A stretch of 64,000 bases of DNA. Origin: Caldilineaceae bacterium. Its GTDB lineage: Bacteria > Chloroflexota > Anaerolineae > Caldilineales > Caldilineaceae. Both the position numbers and the translations under genes were made by a program. Below the pieces are notes generated by a model. That model was given only the letters and a program-made list of their open reading frames with translations, was not told the origin of the DNA and did not search any database. Of the stretch, positions 17,337 to 25,561 are shown piece after piece; position 1 is the stretch's first letter; the number at the start of each line of letters is the position of its first letter. Where the stretch lies: assembly GCA_020634755.1 (NCBI GenBank), contig JACKBC010000010.1:62001-126000 (forward strand), given 5' to 3'.

Positions 17337-18696
17337 AGATGCGCTCCTCGGTTGCGCCGTAATTCTCTTCGGCAAAGATGATTTCGGTTTGCGGCTCATC
17401 GAAAGTGACAGTTGCATCTTGCGCGTCAGCTGCATGGCGGTGGCCGGCAACGCCTGGCGTGGAAGCCAGGGCAAAGAGCCATTGTGCCGCGGCCTGTCGA
17501 CCGTTCAGATTGGGCTGTGTGGGCGCCACAACATTCGTACCCAGTTGCAGGTTGCGCTTGACCAGCATAGCCAGATTGTCTATGCTCAGGTCATCCGGAT
17601 CCAGCGTGTCGATCCAGCCGCGATTGGCAAAAAGGCGAGTGCGGGTGCGCTGTTCGGCGCTTGGTCCGCGCCGGGGCACTAGAATGGCCCGCCGACCGGT
17701 CTGTAAGATTTCGACTGTCGTGTTGTACCCCGCCATGGCCACCACTAGATCGGCGGCCTGCAAATAGCTGTAGGTATCATTCATGCTGGTTAGCACGTGG
17801 AGGTGCAGATTCTGCGCTCGCAGATCCTCTGCCCGCTGTTGCAGATCCTGGCGCTGGTGGGCCGGCATAAAGGGGCCGGTAATCAGCACATAGACCGTGG
17901 GCTGCTGCTGCTGTACCGTGGTCAGCGTGTCGAGCAGCGTACTCATGAGCGGATAGGCATCGGCGCCGCCGCCGGCCATGGCCACCACCAGCTTGGCGTC
18001 AGCATCGGCATCGGCCAGGAAGTGACTGCGCAATATCTGCACGTTGGCTGCGCTCTGCGGGGTTGTATCCTGCGGGGCGCAGACATAGCCACAGTAGCGC
18101 AGGCGACGGGCCATGCTGGGCGAAAAGTCGTAGGCCTGCGCCATATCAAAGACCTCTTGCATGCCGTAGATGAGCACGCAGTCGTAGAATTCTTCCACGG
18201 CATCGTACGCGCCTTCCACTTGCCAGCGGCTGCGCACCACTGCGGGCGCATCCAAAATGTCGCGCAGGCCGAGTACGATTTTGGTGCCGACGTTTTGTTC
18301 GCGCAGGGCGGTGAGTGCGGGCAGCAATTCGCCCATGGCGCCATGCGGCATGTGATCCACCAGCAGAATGTGCGGGCGGAAGGTCAGCAGCGTTTGGCTG
18401 ATCAGCTCCTGACGCAACATGGAGACGACGGGAAAGGGCATGTTCAAATTGGAAGCCCGCCACTGGCCAGGACCATCCTTTACAATTGAAGGCAGCTTTA
18501 GATAGTCGTGATTGGGTGTCGGCGTGAAGAACTGGCCCAGTTGCGAATCGCTCAAGGTGAGCACGCTGGCATCAGCGTTATCTTGCAAGAAGCGTCCGAC
18601 AATCGAGTGCGTGCGCCGCATGTGGCCAAGCCCCAAACCGTCCTGGGAGTATGTAGCCATGCGGATGGGTTGTTGTTCATTGAAATTGCTTAACAT
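17323..18696 (-). CDS. MurG/GT28-like glycosyltransferase (COG4671-type)
   Basis: 457 residues. The N-terminus MATYSQDGLGLGHMRRTHSI is the Gly-rich first strand and loop of GT-B enzymes resembling MurG. The C-terminal half has VVAMAGGGADAYPLM, a VLITGPF strand and the donor-site segment DLVVAMAGYNTTVEIL followed by RRAILVPRRGPSAEQ, as in GT28 C-terminal domains. First gene of a minus-strand operon; GGAGAG precedes the ATG. It probably transfers a sugar to a lipid or small acceptor. The last 35 residues run past the GT fold and overlap the next gene. Confidence 0.82.
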   Translation of the reverse strand: MLSNFNEQQPIRMATYSQDGLGLGHMRRTHSIVGRFLQDNADASVLTLSDSQLGQFFTPTPNHDYLKLPSIVKDGPGQWRASNLNMPFPVVSMLRQELISQTLLTFRPHILLVDHMPHGAMGELLPALTALREQNVGTKIVLGLRDILDAPAVVRSRWQVEGAYDAVEEFYDCVLIYGMQEVFDMAQAYDFSPSMARRLRYCGYVCAPQDTTPQSAANVQILRSHFLADADADAKLVVAMAGGGADAYPLMSTLLDTLTTVQQQQPTVYVLITGPFMPAHQRQDLQQRAEDLRAQNLHLHVLTSMNDTYSYLQAADLVVAMAGYNTTVEILQTGRRAILVPRRGPSAEQRTRTRLFANRGWIDTLDPDDLSIDNLAMLVKRNLQLGTNVVAPTQPNLNGRQAAAQWLFALASTPGVAGHRHAADAQDATVTFDEPQTEIIFAEENYGATEERIYELA

Positions 18697-18745
18697 GATG
18701 CTGCTCTCCGTTTCGTAAAGTTCGTACCAGGGGAATTTGTTAACT

Positions 18746-18830
18746 TATCCTGTGGTTGTGGTGAAAACCGTCGTTTTCGGAAACCCTCTCAGAGAGATCA
18801 AACTCTGGTTTTCATACAGAGCAAAGTATA
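18746..18830. repeat. MITE-like repeat family C, copy 1 (diverged)
   Basis: About 85 bp aligning along its length with the element inserted at 27115-27192: both share GGTTG-G-TGA-AACCG near the left, AAAC then GGTT-TCAT-CAGAGC near the right, and AGTATA at the right edge. Internal inverted repeats around AACCG are weaker than in the second copy. Confidence 0.5.
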
Positions 18831-18840
18831 AGTGTGAATC

Positions 18841-18892
18841 TGTTTACATTACTGTCCGTGTTGTTTACATTACCGTCTGTGTTGTTTACATT
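18841..18892. promoter_or_regulatory. three 21-bp-spaced TGTTTACATT iterons
   Basis: TGTTTACATT starts at 18841, recurs at 18862 and again at 18883, exactly 21 bp (two helical turns) apart. The spacers between the first and second, and second and third, are near-identical. The block lies about 145 bp upstream of the glycosyltransferase/kinase operon and 230 bp from the FHA gene. Such same-face iterons suggest cooperative binding by one regulator. Confidence 0.55.
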
Positions 18893-18963
18893 GTAGAAAA
18901 AAGCTGTTAACAAATTAACCAAAACTTGCTGTCAAAAGCGCTTTGTTTTCTATCAAATTTCGG

Positions 18964-19043
18964 TAAATGGCAATCGCAAAAGATGGCGTCGGATTTACAA
19001 AACGAGACCAATGCTTATGACGCCAACACCGTTGCCGTGTACT
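18964..19043 (-). repeat. MITE-like repeat family A, copy 4
   Basis: Reverse orientation to copies 1-3: GCAATCGCAAAAGATGGCG at the left and CGCCAACACCGTTGCCGTG near the right, about 80 bp. It sits in the upstream region of the glycosyltransferase operon. Confidence 0.65.
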
Positions 19044-19071
19044 GATTCTATAGCCACTCACTCAACCCGAG

Positions 19072-19087
19072 CGACAACATGTTGTCG
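19072..19087. promoter_or_regulatory. 16-bp perfect palindrome
   Basis: CGACAACATGTTGTCG is fully self-complementary and lies 38 bp past the stop of the FHA gene, in the shared upstream region of the glycosyltransferase operon. It could be an operator for a dimeric repressor; no factor can be named. Confidence 0.35.
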
Positions 19088-19124
19088 ATAAGCCCAGCAA
19101 AGATTGTTGATGATGGCGCAGGCC

Positions 19125-20108
19125 TTATTGGTGGCGCCGTCCCGAGTCCCCAGCGAGGGCGCAAATAGGTAGTTTTTCAGTATCATCCTGCGCAAATTTG
19201 TGGATCATCACCGGTGAATCCGTGGCGGCGGCTGACCTGGCGTGGAATTCATAGACGGCCTCGCCAAAGCTCAGAATGTCTTTATCGCGCAACGGCTGTT
19301 CGGCATCGGCGCAGACGCGTTTCCAATTCAACAAGGTGCCGGCGGTGCTGCCATTGTCCCGCACGAAGAGCTTCTCCCCACGCTGCACAATCATGGCGTG
19401 CTGGCGCGAGACGCTTATATCTGGGATTACCACGGCGTTGTGTTTGCGGTGGCGCCCAATCGCAAGCTGGCTTTCATCTGTGGATGTGTGGCTTGCACTC
19501 AGCAATTCCAATTCAGCCGGAAAACGCGGTTCGTCCGTCACCCGAATCAGATGTCCGAGGAGACGCTCTTCCGCTTTGGGCGCAAAGACAAACGTGGCCT
19601 CATCCTCAAACTCAAAGCGGTTGGTTGATGCCGGCTTGGATGTATCTTCCTCTTCATCCACATCCATTAGGTGCAAAGCCGCCGCCTTGCTCGGCTTCAC
19701 CTTGGCGGTGACAAGCGTGGGTTGCTGCTGCGCGTTGGGCTCGCGCCGGTGGGGCGCAATGGCCGGTTCGGCAGCCAACACTTGGAAAGAGGTGTCGGCG
19801 GTCTGCTTTGGGCGGCGCAACAGCCAGATCACAACGATGCTCAACAGCACAACCAGGGACAACAATACGCTTTGCAACATATTTTGCGACGCAAAAATGC
19901 TCACATTCGGCAGCGAGGGCGCGGCATCCAACGTTTGGCCGACCTGGCTTTCCGGCGTCACAACTGGCTCGACGGCTGACGCGTTCTTGGCTGCCACATT
20001 CTGAGCTGCAACCGATTTGGTTGCAGGCTGGGCCGCCTGTGCAACCTCGTTGCCATTCATCTGGCTGATGCGACCGACATTGGTTTGATCCGTTTGATGC
20101 AGTGTCAT
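19125..20108 (-). CDS. membrane-anchored FHA-domain protein
   Basis: 327 residues. An Ala/Gln-rich extracytoplasmic N-terminal segment (1-77) has no clear signal peptide. One transmembrane helix spans about residues 78-97 (SVLLSLVVLLSIVVIWLL), followed by a basic stop-transfer RRPK and a long low-complexity linker. An FHA domain (about 210-300) shows the phosphothreonine-binding signature IGRHRKHNAVVIPD, then SRQHAMI and DNGSTAGTLLN. FHA domains bind phosphothreonine peptides, so a Ser/Thr kinase partner outside the window is expected. Transcribed toward the glycosyltransferase operon but separated by 428 bp. A GAAAGGAA site precedes the ATG. Confidence 0.85.
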   Translation of the reverse strand: MTLHQTDQTNVGRISQMNGNEVAQAAQPATKSVAAQNVAAKNASAVEPVVTPESQVGQTLDAAPSLPNVSIFASQNMLQSVLLSLVVLLSIVVIWLLRRPKQTADTSFQVLAAEPAIAPHRREPNAQQQPTLVTAKVKPSKAAALHLMDVDEEEDTSKPASTNRFEFEDEATFVFAPKAEERLLGHLIRVTDEPRFPAELELLSASHTSTDESQLAIGRHRKHNAVVIPDISVSRQHAMIVQRGEKLFVRDNGSTAGTLLNWKRVCADAEQPLRDKDILSFGEAVYEFHARSAAATDSPVMIHKFAQDDTEKLPICALAGDSGRRHQ

Positions 20109-20284
20109 GATGAAGATTTCCTTTCAAACTTTTAGTGCTCGTTGACTGATATACTGATATATTGAATCTTTCTACCGCCAAGGGCGCAAAGATGCGCAAA
20201 GGGTACCCAAGTAGATTCTTGGCGTTTCTTTGTGATCTGCGCGGTAAATAAGATTTGTAGTCAACCAGCTTTTTGTGGTTGCGT

Positions 20285-20363
20285 GATGGCGGTTGTGCCG
20301 CGCACAGAGCCATCATTGAAATAAAGAATGCGTGATGGCGGTTATGTCGCGCACAGAGCCATC
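20285..20363. repeat. paired REP-like palindromes (GATGGC...GCCATC)
   Basis: Two 30-bp units at 20285-20314 and 20334-20363, each a hairpin with outer arms GATGGC/GCCATC and inner GTGC/GCAC-like pairing. The same paired arrangement occurs at 49487-49567. Typical of REP/BIME intergenic elements. Confidence 0.65.
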
Positions 20364-20589
20364 GGTGAAATAACAAGTTATGTCCGTCCTGAAGGTTTAT
20401 TGATTATGCCGTAAATTTAGGTCGTTAACATTCGGTTAATCTACCAATTCTGTTTGTTAACCTATCAGTTTCGGGCAAAGCGCTATAGAGGCGGCGTTCT
20501 TATGAGTTTGCATCAAGGGCGCGCGCATTGGGCGAGCGAGGAGGAAAGGAGATGGCCAGCGCGTATGCGCGTACAGAATCATTGGGATT

Positions 20590-20618
20590 TTGTACTTTCG
20601 GGAACGGTCTGTTATAGT
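20590..20618 (+). promoter_or_regulatory. candidate sigma-70 promoter for the hisS leader
   Basis: TTGTAC (20590-20595), 17-bp spacer, TATAGT (20613-20618). Transcription would start near 20625, about 55 nt before the putative leader peptide and 315 nt before hisS. Confidence 0.5.
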
Positions 20619-20679
20619 GTTGCGAAATCATTTGTGCTCTATATGAGGCCGCGTGCCGAATTTGTGTTTATATTTATCA

Positions 20680-20760
20680 ATGAAAATGTATTCTCTGCAC
20701 CACATGACTCACCATACTACTACCAGCACCCAGACCATGCTTTGGGAGGCGTTTTCGTAG
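20680..20760 (+). CDS. putative histidine leader peptide (hisS attenuator)
   Basis: A 26-codon frame, MKMYSLHHMTHHTTT..., with four His in six residues (LHHMTHH), ending at TAG 20758-20760. It lies between a candidate promoter and an intrinsic terminator just upstream of hisS. The His-codon stretch CTCACCAT (20708-20715) is perfectly complementary to ATGGTGAG (20770-20777). CCATGCTTT (20735-20743) can pair with AAAGCGTGG (20807-20815), the 5' arm of the terminator. These are the pairings expected of a translation-coupled attenuator. A clear ribosome-binding site is lacking, which lowers confidence. Confidence 0.55.
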   Translation: MKMYSLHHMTHHTTTSTQTMLWEAFS

Positions 20761-20806
20761 TACCTGCAAATGGTGAGCAGGTGGTCGTGAACAGACTCAG
20801 CCTTTG

Positions 20807-20835
20807 AAAGCGTGGAACAGATTCCACGCTTTTTT
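20807..20835 (+). terminator. intrinsic terminator (attenuator) upstream of hisS
   Basis: Perfect 11-bp stem AAAGCGTGGAA (20807-20817)/TTCCACGCTTT (20822-20832) with a 4-nt CAGA loop, the stem running into six T. There is no annotated gene just upstream, and it lies about 105 nt before the hisS ATG, so it is best read as an attenuator. Confidence 0.8.
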
Positions 20836-20939
20836 GTTTGTCTGGAATTGGAACATCTGGGGTTGGGGGCGGCATAGCTGTCTGGCCGCTTACTTTTGCG
20901 GCCGTAGTCCGTTGCCCACAAGAAAAAAAGGAGAGCCGT

Positions 20940-22313
20940 ATGGCCAAGGCCAATACCAAACCGTTGAGCGGGATGCGCGACTTTTTGCCGCTAGACGTGC
21001 TGCGTCGTACCTATGTAATTGACGTCATCGAGCGAGTTTATCAGAGCTACGGCTTTGAGCCGCTGGAGACGCCCGTCATGGAGCGGCTGGATACGCTGCT
21101 GGGCAAATATGGCGAAGAGGGAGACCAGCTCATCTTTCGCGTGCTCAAGCGGGGCGACAAGCTACAGCGCGAGCTGGCCGACGCACCCACCGAAGATTCG
21201 GTTTCCGACGCCGGCATGCGCTACGACTTGACCGTGCCGCTAGCGCGCGTCGTGGCCGAATATCGCAACGATCTGCCGCGCTACTTTAAACGCTATCAAA
21301 TTCAGCCCGTGTACCGCGCCGACCGTCCAGCCAAGGGGCGCTATCGTGAATTCTATCAGTGCGACCTGGACATTGTGGGTTCGTCCAGCCAGATTGTAGA
21401 GGCAGAGGTGCTGGCGGCCGCATCGGATGTGCTGCACAATCTTGGCTTTACCGATGAAGAGGCATTTGCGCTTCGGCTCAATCATCGAGGCATTTTGCGC
21501 GGGCTCATGGAAACGGCGGGCGTACCGCTGGCCCAGGAAGGCACCGTGCTGGTGGCCATTGATAAGTTGGACAAGATCGGCACGGCGGGCGTGCGCAAAG
21601 AGCTGGATCAGCGGGGCGTGGCGGCCGAGTCGGCAGACAATCTTATGCGCACCATGAGCGAGGCGCCAGACGGTCGCGACCATGTAGCCGCACTGGCCTG
21701 GCTGGCCGATCTGCTGGAAGATTCGGAGGCCGGCAGTACGGGCGTGGCCGAGTTGAAAAACGTGGTGGGGTATAGCGCCAATGGCTCTGCCGCCGAACGT
21801 CTGCGTATTGACCCGTATCTGGCGCGCGGACTCAGCTATTACACCGGTCCCATTTTCGAGGTTGAGTTTCCCGGCTTTAGCGGTTCAGGTGGCGGCGGCG
21901 GTCGCTATGACGATCTGGTGGGCATGTTCAGCGGCCAGCGCATTCCCTCGTGCGGCTTTAGCCTGGGGCTAGAGCGTATTCTGCTGCTCATGGAAGAGCA
22001 GGAGATGTTCCCGGCGCGTCTCTCTGGCCAGCCACAAATGATGGTGACCCAATTTGATGAAGGCACCATCGGTGCCAGTATGGAGCTGGCGCGTCAACTG
22101 CGGGCGGCGGGAATGCGAGTCGATCTTTACCCCGAACCTGAACGCTACGGGCGGCAATTTCAATATGCCGAATCGCGCCGTATTCGCTATGCTTTGATTC
22201 TGGGGCCCGATGAAATTGCCCAAAACGTGGTCGCCATCAAAGACCTGGAAAGCGGCGAACAAGAAAATGTGGCGGCGGCGGATGTGGTAGGGTGGATGAG
22301 GAATCGGGAGTAA
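20940..22313 (+). CDS. hisS: histidyl-tRNA synthetase
   Basis: 457 residues, class II aminoacyl-tRNA synthetase charging tRNA-His. Motif 1 region GMRDFLPLDVLRR; motif 2 around YQIQPVYRADRPAKGRYREF then QCDLDIVGS; the HisRS-specific LARGLSYYTGPIFEVE and GGGRYDDLVGMFSG; motif 3 SCGFSLGLERILLL; C-terminal anticodon-binding domain from about 360. The start at 20940 is chosen for its AAAGGAG site and for GMRDFLP lying at the normal distance from the N-terminus; an upstream in-frame start would run through the terminator-proximal leader. Expression is probably controlled by the His-codon attenuator upstream. Confidence 0.96.
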   Translation: MAKANTKPLSGMRDFLPLDVLRRTYVIDVIERVYQSYGFEPLETPVMERLDTLLGKYGEEGDQLIFRVLKRGDKLQRELADAPTEDSVSDAGMRYDLTVPLARVVAEYRNDLPRYFKRYQIQPVYRADRPAKGRYREFYQCDLDIVGSSSQIVEAEVLAAASDVLHNLGFTDEEAFALRLNHRGILRGLMETAGVPLAQEGTVLVAIDKLDKIGTAGVRKELDQRGVAAESADNLMRTMSEAPDGRDHVAALAWLADLLEDSEAGSTGVAELKNVVGYSANGSAAERLRIDPYLARGLSYYTGPIFEVEFPGFSGSGGGGGRYDDLVGMFSGQRIPSCGFSLGLERILLLMEEQEMFPARLSGQPQMMVTQFDEGTIGASMELARQLRAAGMRVDLYPEPERYGRQFQYAESRRIRYALILGPDEIAQNVVAIKDLESGEQENVAAADVVGWMRNRE

Positions 22314-22390
22314 GAAATCATGCACGTTCATCACGCAGCCCCCAACTTGACAGCCTGTCAGCGTGCTGCTATATTCCGCACTAATATTAT

Positions 22391-22504
<114 letters not shown>

Positions 22505-22535
22505 GTGGCGCTGGTGCGCCCTGCTGTGGCTCAAC

Positions 22536-22567
22536 GCCTCTCATCCTCTGGGTGAGGGGCTTTTTTT
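22536..22567 (+). terminator. SAM-riboswitch expression-platform terminator
   Basis: Stem GCCTCTCA (22536-22543)/TGAGGGGC (22553-22560, one G-U pair) followed by seven T. Its 5' arm region CTCTCATC (22538-22545) is perfectly complementary to GATGAGAG (22495-22502), the 3' strand of P1. Without SAM, P1 3' pairs with the terminator arm (antiterminator). With SAM, P1 forms and the terminator folds, giving an OFF switch. Confidence 0.9.
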
Positions 22568-22572
22568 GTGTT

Positions 22573-22661
22573 GGGCCGCTCCTCCCCCTGGCCCCCTCCT
22601 CTCCGCTAGCGGAGAGGAGGGGGGAAGACGCACGAAGTGCGTCAAGGGGGAGGAGCGGCCC
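22573..22661. repeat. nested palindromic element (three-way-junction potential)
   Basis: Outer arms of 17 bp, GGGCCGCTCCTCCCCCT (22573-22589) and its exact complement (22645-22661), enclose two further perfect hairpins: 15-bp arms at 22592-22606/22609-22623 with a TA centre, and GACGCAC/GTGCGTC at 22627-22643. It lies between the riboswitch terminator and lysC, so it is in the mRNA leader. No coding content. Confidence 0.8.
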
Positions 22662-22695
22662 CCGATCTCACACAAGTACGAATAGGGGAGAACTT

Positions 22696-24156
22696 ATGCA
22701 CGTTTTGAAATTTGGGGGGACATCTGTGGGTGGGGTGGATGCCTTTGCCCAGGTGGTGGAGATTGTACGCCGGGCTGCGGACGGCCAGGCGCAGGCGGCT
22801 AAACCGGGCGCCGTGGTGGTGACCAGCGCCATGAGCGGCGTCACCAATACGCTGATTCACGCGGCCAAACAGGCGGCCAAAGGCGATGAAGCGCCCTATC
22901 AGCAAGCGCAGGAGACGCTGCTTGTTAAACATCAGCAGGTGGCCAGCCACTTTATTCAAGATGGCCAAGAGCGGGCCGCGTTGGGGCGCCTCTTTGAGGA
23001 GCGGCTAACCGAATTCCGGCGGCTGTGCGGCAGTATTGCCGTGCTGGGTGAATTGACCGCGCGCGGGCTGGATGTGGTCAGCGGGCTGGGCGAGCGGCTG
23101 AGCGCACCGCTGCTGGCCGCCGTGTTGCGTGGCCAAGGCATCGCCGCCGAATTTGTGGATGCCGGCGAGTTGGTGATCACCGACGGCATTTTTGGCGGCG
23201 CTGAACCGCTGATGGCGCCCACCACGGAACGGTGTCAAGCTCGCTTGTTGCCGCTGCTGGCCAAAGGCATTGTGCCGGTGATCACCGGCTTTGTGGGCAG
23301 CAGTGCCGAGGGCATTCCGACGACGCTGGGCCGCGGCGGTTCGGACTATTCGGCGGCCATCATTGGCGCGGCGCTGGATGCCGATGAGATCCAGATTTGG
23401 ACCGATGTCAACGGCGTGCTGACCGCGGACCCGCGCGTGGTGCCCAATGCGCGCAGCCTCAACCAGCTGACCTATGAAGAAGTGAGCGAGCTGGCCTATT
23501 ACGGCGCCAAAGTGCTGCACCCCAAAACGGTGACGCCGGCCATTGAAAAGCAGATTCCCTTGCGCGTGCTCAATACATTTGAACCGGAACATCCGGGGAC
23601 GCGCATTGTGCAGCGGGCCGAGGTGGGCAGCCACGGCGCGGTCAAAGCGGTGACTTCGATCCGCGACATGAATCTGATCACCGTGGCTGGTCGCGGCATG
23701 ATGGGGGTGCCGGGCATAGCGGCGCGCACATTCCAAAGCGTGGCCCGCGTGGGCGCCAACGTGTTGATGATCAGCCAAAGCAGCAGCGAGCAGAGCATCT
23801 GCTTTGTGGTGCCGGAGGCCGATGCGGCGGGCGTTATGAGCGAGCTGCAGCAGGAGTTTGGCCGCGAATTGGAGCGCCACTATATTGATGAAGTTGTGAG
23901 CGACGATCAAATTGTGATTGTGGCCATTGTGGGCAGCGGCATGAAAGGCGTGCCCGGGCTGGCGGCGGGCATTTTTAACGCGCTGGCCCAGCACGGCATC
24001 AACGTCATTGCCATTGCCCAAGGCTCCAGCGAAGCCAATATTAGTGTTGTGCTGGCCGAAGGCGATGCCACTACTGCTGTCCGTTCAATTCACGACGCGT
24101 TTGAGCTATACAAACCGACCGAGGAGCGGGCGCAACTGGGCAACCGCGTACCTTAA
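22696..24156 (+). CDS. lysC: aspartate kinase
   Basis: 486 residues, phosphorylates aspartate in the first step of the Lys/Met/Thr pathway. N-terminal kinase motif MHVLKFGGTSVGG, the VVTSAMSGVTNTL loop, GFVGSSAEGIPTTLGRGGSD and the QIWTDVNGVLTADPR substrate/ATP segment. Two C-terminal ACT domains follow (from about 320: LITVAGRGMMGVPGIAARTF, and IVAIVGSGMKGVPGLAAGIF), typical of feedback-inhibited enzymes. Resembles the kinase half of ThrA-type proteins, but homoserine dehydrogenase is a separate downstream gene. The start at 22696 follows a GGGGAG site. Controlled by the SAM-I riboswitch. Confidence 0.93.
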   Translation: MHVLKFGGTSVGGVDAFAQVVEIVRRAADGQAQAAKPGAVVVTSAMSGVTNTLIHAAKQAAKGDEAPYQQAQETLLVKHQQVASHFIQDGQERAALGRLFEERLTEFRRLCGSIAVLGELTARGLDVVSGLGERLSAPLLAAVLRGQGIAAEFVDAGELVITDGIFGGAEPLMAPTTERCQARLLPLLAKGIVPVITGFVGSSAEGIPTTLGRGGSDYSAAIIGAALDADEIQIWTDVNGVLTADPRVVPNARSLNQLTYEEVSELAYYGAKVLHPKTVTPAIEKQIPLRVLNTFEPEHPGTRIVQRAEVGSHGAVKAVTSIRDMNLITVAGRGMMGVPGIAARTFQSVARVGANVLMISQSSSEQSICFVVPEADAAGVMSELQQEFGRELERHYIDEVVSDDQIVIVAIVGSGMKGVPGLAAGIFNALAQHGINVIAIAQGSSEANISVVLAEGDATTAVRSIHDAFELYKPTEERAQLGNRVP

Positions 24157-24238
24157 AGAAGCAGAGCTGACAACCGTGGCTGACACGGAATTGCCGTCAC
24201 AACTGCTGGGCATCAAGACGCGGCGGCTCTTACTTATC

Positions 24239-24396
24239 TGAGGGGTGTGCATAAATATTCAGTCGAGGGGGGGACGGCTAGTGTGCGTCGCACTGGCCCC
24301 AAAAACGGCCGCATAACAGCCACCGTAGCGGCTAGGGCGTCGCACACGGGTCTATCAGTATATTTCACTCGGGTAGAGAATTATGCACACCCCTCA
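24239..24396. repeat. 158-bp element with 16-bp terminal inverted repeats
   Basis: TGAGGGGTGTGCATAA (24239-24254) recurs exactly inverted at 24381-24396. The interior contains further partial palindromes around GTGTGCGTCGCAC and GGCGTCGCACACGG. It lies between lysC and the homoserine dehydrogenase gene. No transposase and no gene-like frame, so it is either a MITE or a large structured RNA in the operon mRNA. Confidence 0.65.
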
Positions 24397-24450
24397 CTTA
24401 TCTTTCGCTTATTTACCCAATCTAACCAAACGTATTCAGGTGAAAATAAC

Positions 24451-25560
24451 ATGCAAACATTATCAATAATTCTATTTGGCGTAGGGGGCGTGGGCAATGC
24501 ATTGTTGCGCCAGATTATGGAGCAGAGAGAGTTTCATCGAGCCGAGTATGGGCTGGCGCTGCGCGTGGTGGCCGTGTGTGATTCTAATGGCGCCGTGATT
24601 GCCGACAGTGGCGAATTGGATAACGCCGTCCTCGGCAGCATTTTGGCCCACAAAGAGAGTGGTGGTCGGCTCAGGACCCATGCACAAGGCGGGCCACAGG
24701 GCGATCTGGTGGGCATTGTGGATATTGCCGGGCGCGATGGCGCGGTAGTGGTCGACTGTACGGCCAGTGACGCTACTGTACCGGCGCTGCTCTTTGCGTT
24801 GGATCGCGGCTACAAAGTGGTGCTGGCCAACAAGGTGCCGCTGACCGTCGATCTGGATGTGTATCATGCGATTACGCGGGCGGGCGCCACCGGTGATTTT
24901 ACGCGGCATTTGGGGCGCAGCCGCTGGGAGACCACCGTGGGCGCCGGCCTGCCGGTGATTGTGACGCTGAACCGGCTGGTGGCTAGCGGCGATTCGGTTG
25001 CGCGCATTGCCGGTACCTTTAGCGGCACGCTGGGTTATGTGATGACCGGATTGCAACAGGGCAAGCTGCTAAGCGAGATTGTGCGCGAAGCCTACGATTT
25101 AGGCTACACGGAGCCGGATCCGCGTGACGATTTGGGCGGTGTGGATGTGGCGCGCAAGGCGCTGATTCTGGCGCGCGGGCTGGGCTGGAAGCTGAACATG
25201 CGCGATGTGACCATTGAAGGGCTCTATCCACCCAGCATGGATGAATTAAGCGTGCCAGCGTTTTTAGAGGCGGTGAGCCAGCTCGATGCCGATTTTCAAG
25301 AGCGGGTGCAGCAGGCCGCGGCGGAAGGCAAAGTGCTGCGCTTTGCCGCACTGGTGGAAGATGGCCACTGTCGCGTTGGCCCCACTGTGGTGGATGCCGA
25401 CAGCCCGCTGGGACGCCTCTCCGGCACCGACAACTTGATCGAGCTGACCACGCGCTGGTACACGCCCAACCCGCTGGTGGTGCAGGGCCGCGGCGCCGGC
25501 GTAGACGCCACGGCGGCAGGCGTGTTAAGCGACATTGTGGAGCTGGCATTTGTGGAATAA
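24451..25560 (+). CDS. hom: homoserine dehydrogenase
   Basis: 369 residues, reduces aspartate semialdehyde to homoserine with NAD(P)H. N-terminal Rossmann motif IILFGVGGVGNALLRQI; VVDCTASDATVPALLF; the substrate-side VLANKVPLT; ETTVGAGLPVI; and the catalytic region IAGTFSGTLGYVMTGL with GYTEPDPRDDLGGVDVARK. No C-terminal ACT domain, as in the dehydrogenase half of ThrA-like and plant enzymes. The start at 24451 puts the dinucleotide-binding loop at the N-terminus; an in-frame upstream start would pass through the palindromic element. Confidence 0.92.
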   Translation: MQTLSIILFGVGGVGNALLRQIMEQREFHRAEYGLALRVVAVCDSNGAVIADSGELDNAVLGSILAHKESGGRLRTHAQGGPQGDLVGIVDIAGRDGAVVVDCTASDATVPALLFALDRGYKVVLANKVPLTVDLDVYHAITRAGATGDFTRHLGRSRWETTVGAGLPVIVTLNRLVASGDSVARIAGTFSGTLGYVMTGLQQGKLLSEIVREAYDLGYTEPDPRDDLGGVDVARKALILARGLGWKLNMRDVTIEGLYPPSMDELSVPAFLEAVSQLDADFQERVQQAAAEGKVLRFAALVEDGHCRVGPTVVDADSPLGRLSGTDNLIELTTRWYTPNPLVVQGRGAGVDATAAGVLSDIVELAFVE

Positions 25561-25561
25561 A

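Noticed and set aside
20454..20807. Plus-strand frame of 117 codons upstream of hisS
   Set aside because: No ribosome-binding site and no domain. It runs through the promoter, the His leader frame (in another frame) and up to the terminator stem.
20620..20940. T-box leader for hisS
   Set aside because: No T-box core sequence (AGGGTGGNACCGCG-type) or specifier loop layout was found; the His-rich frame explains the leader better.
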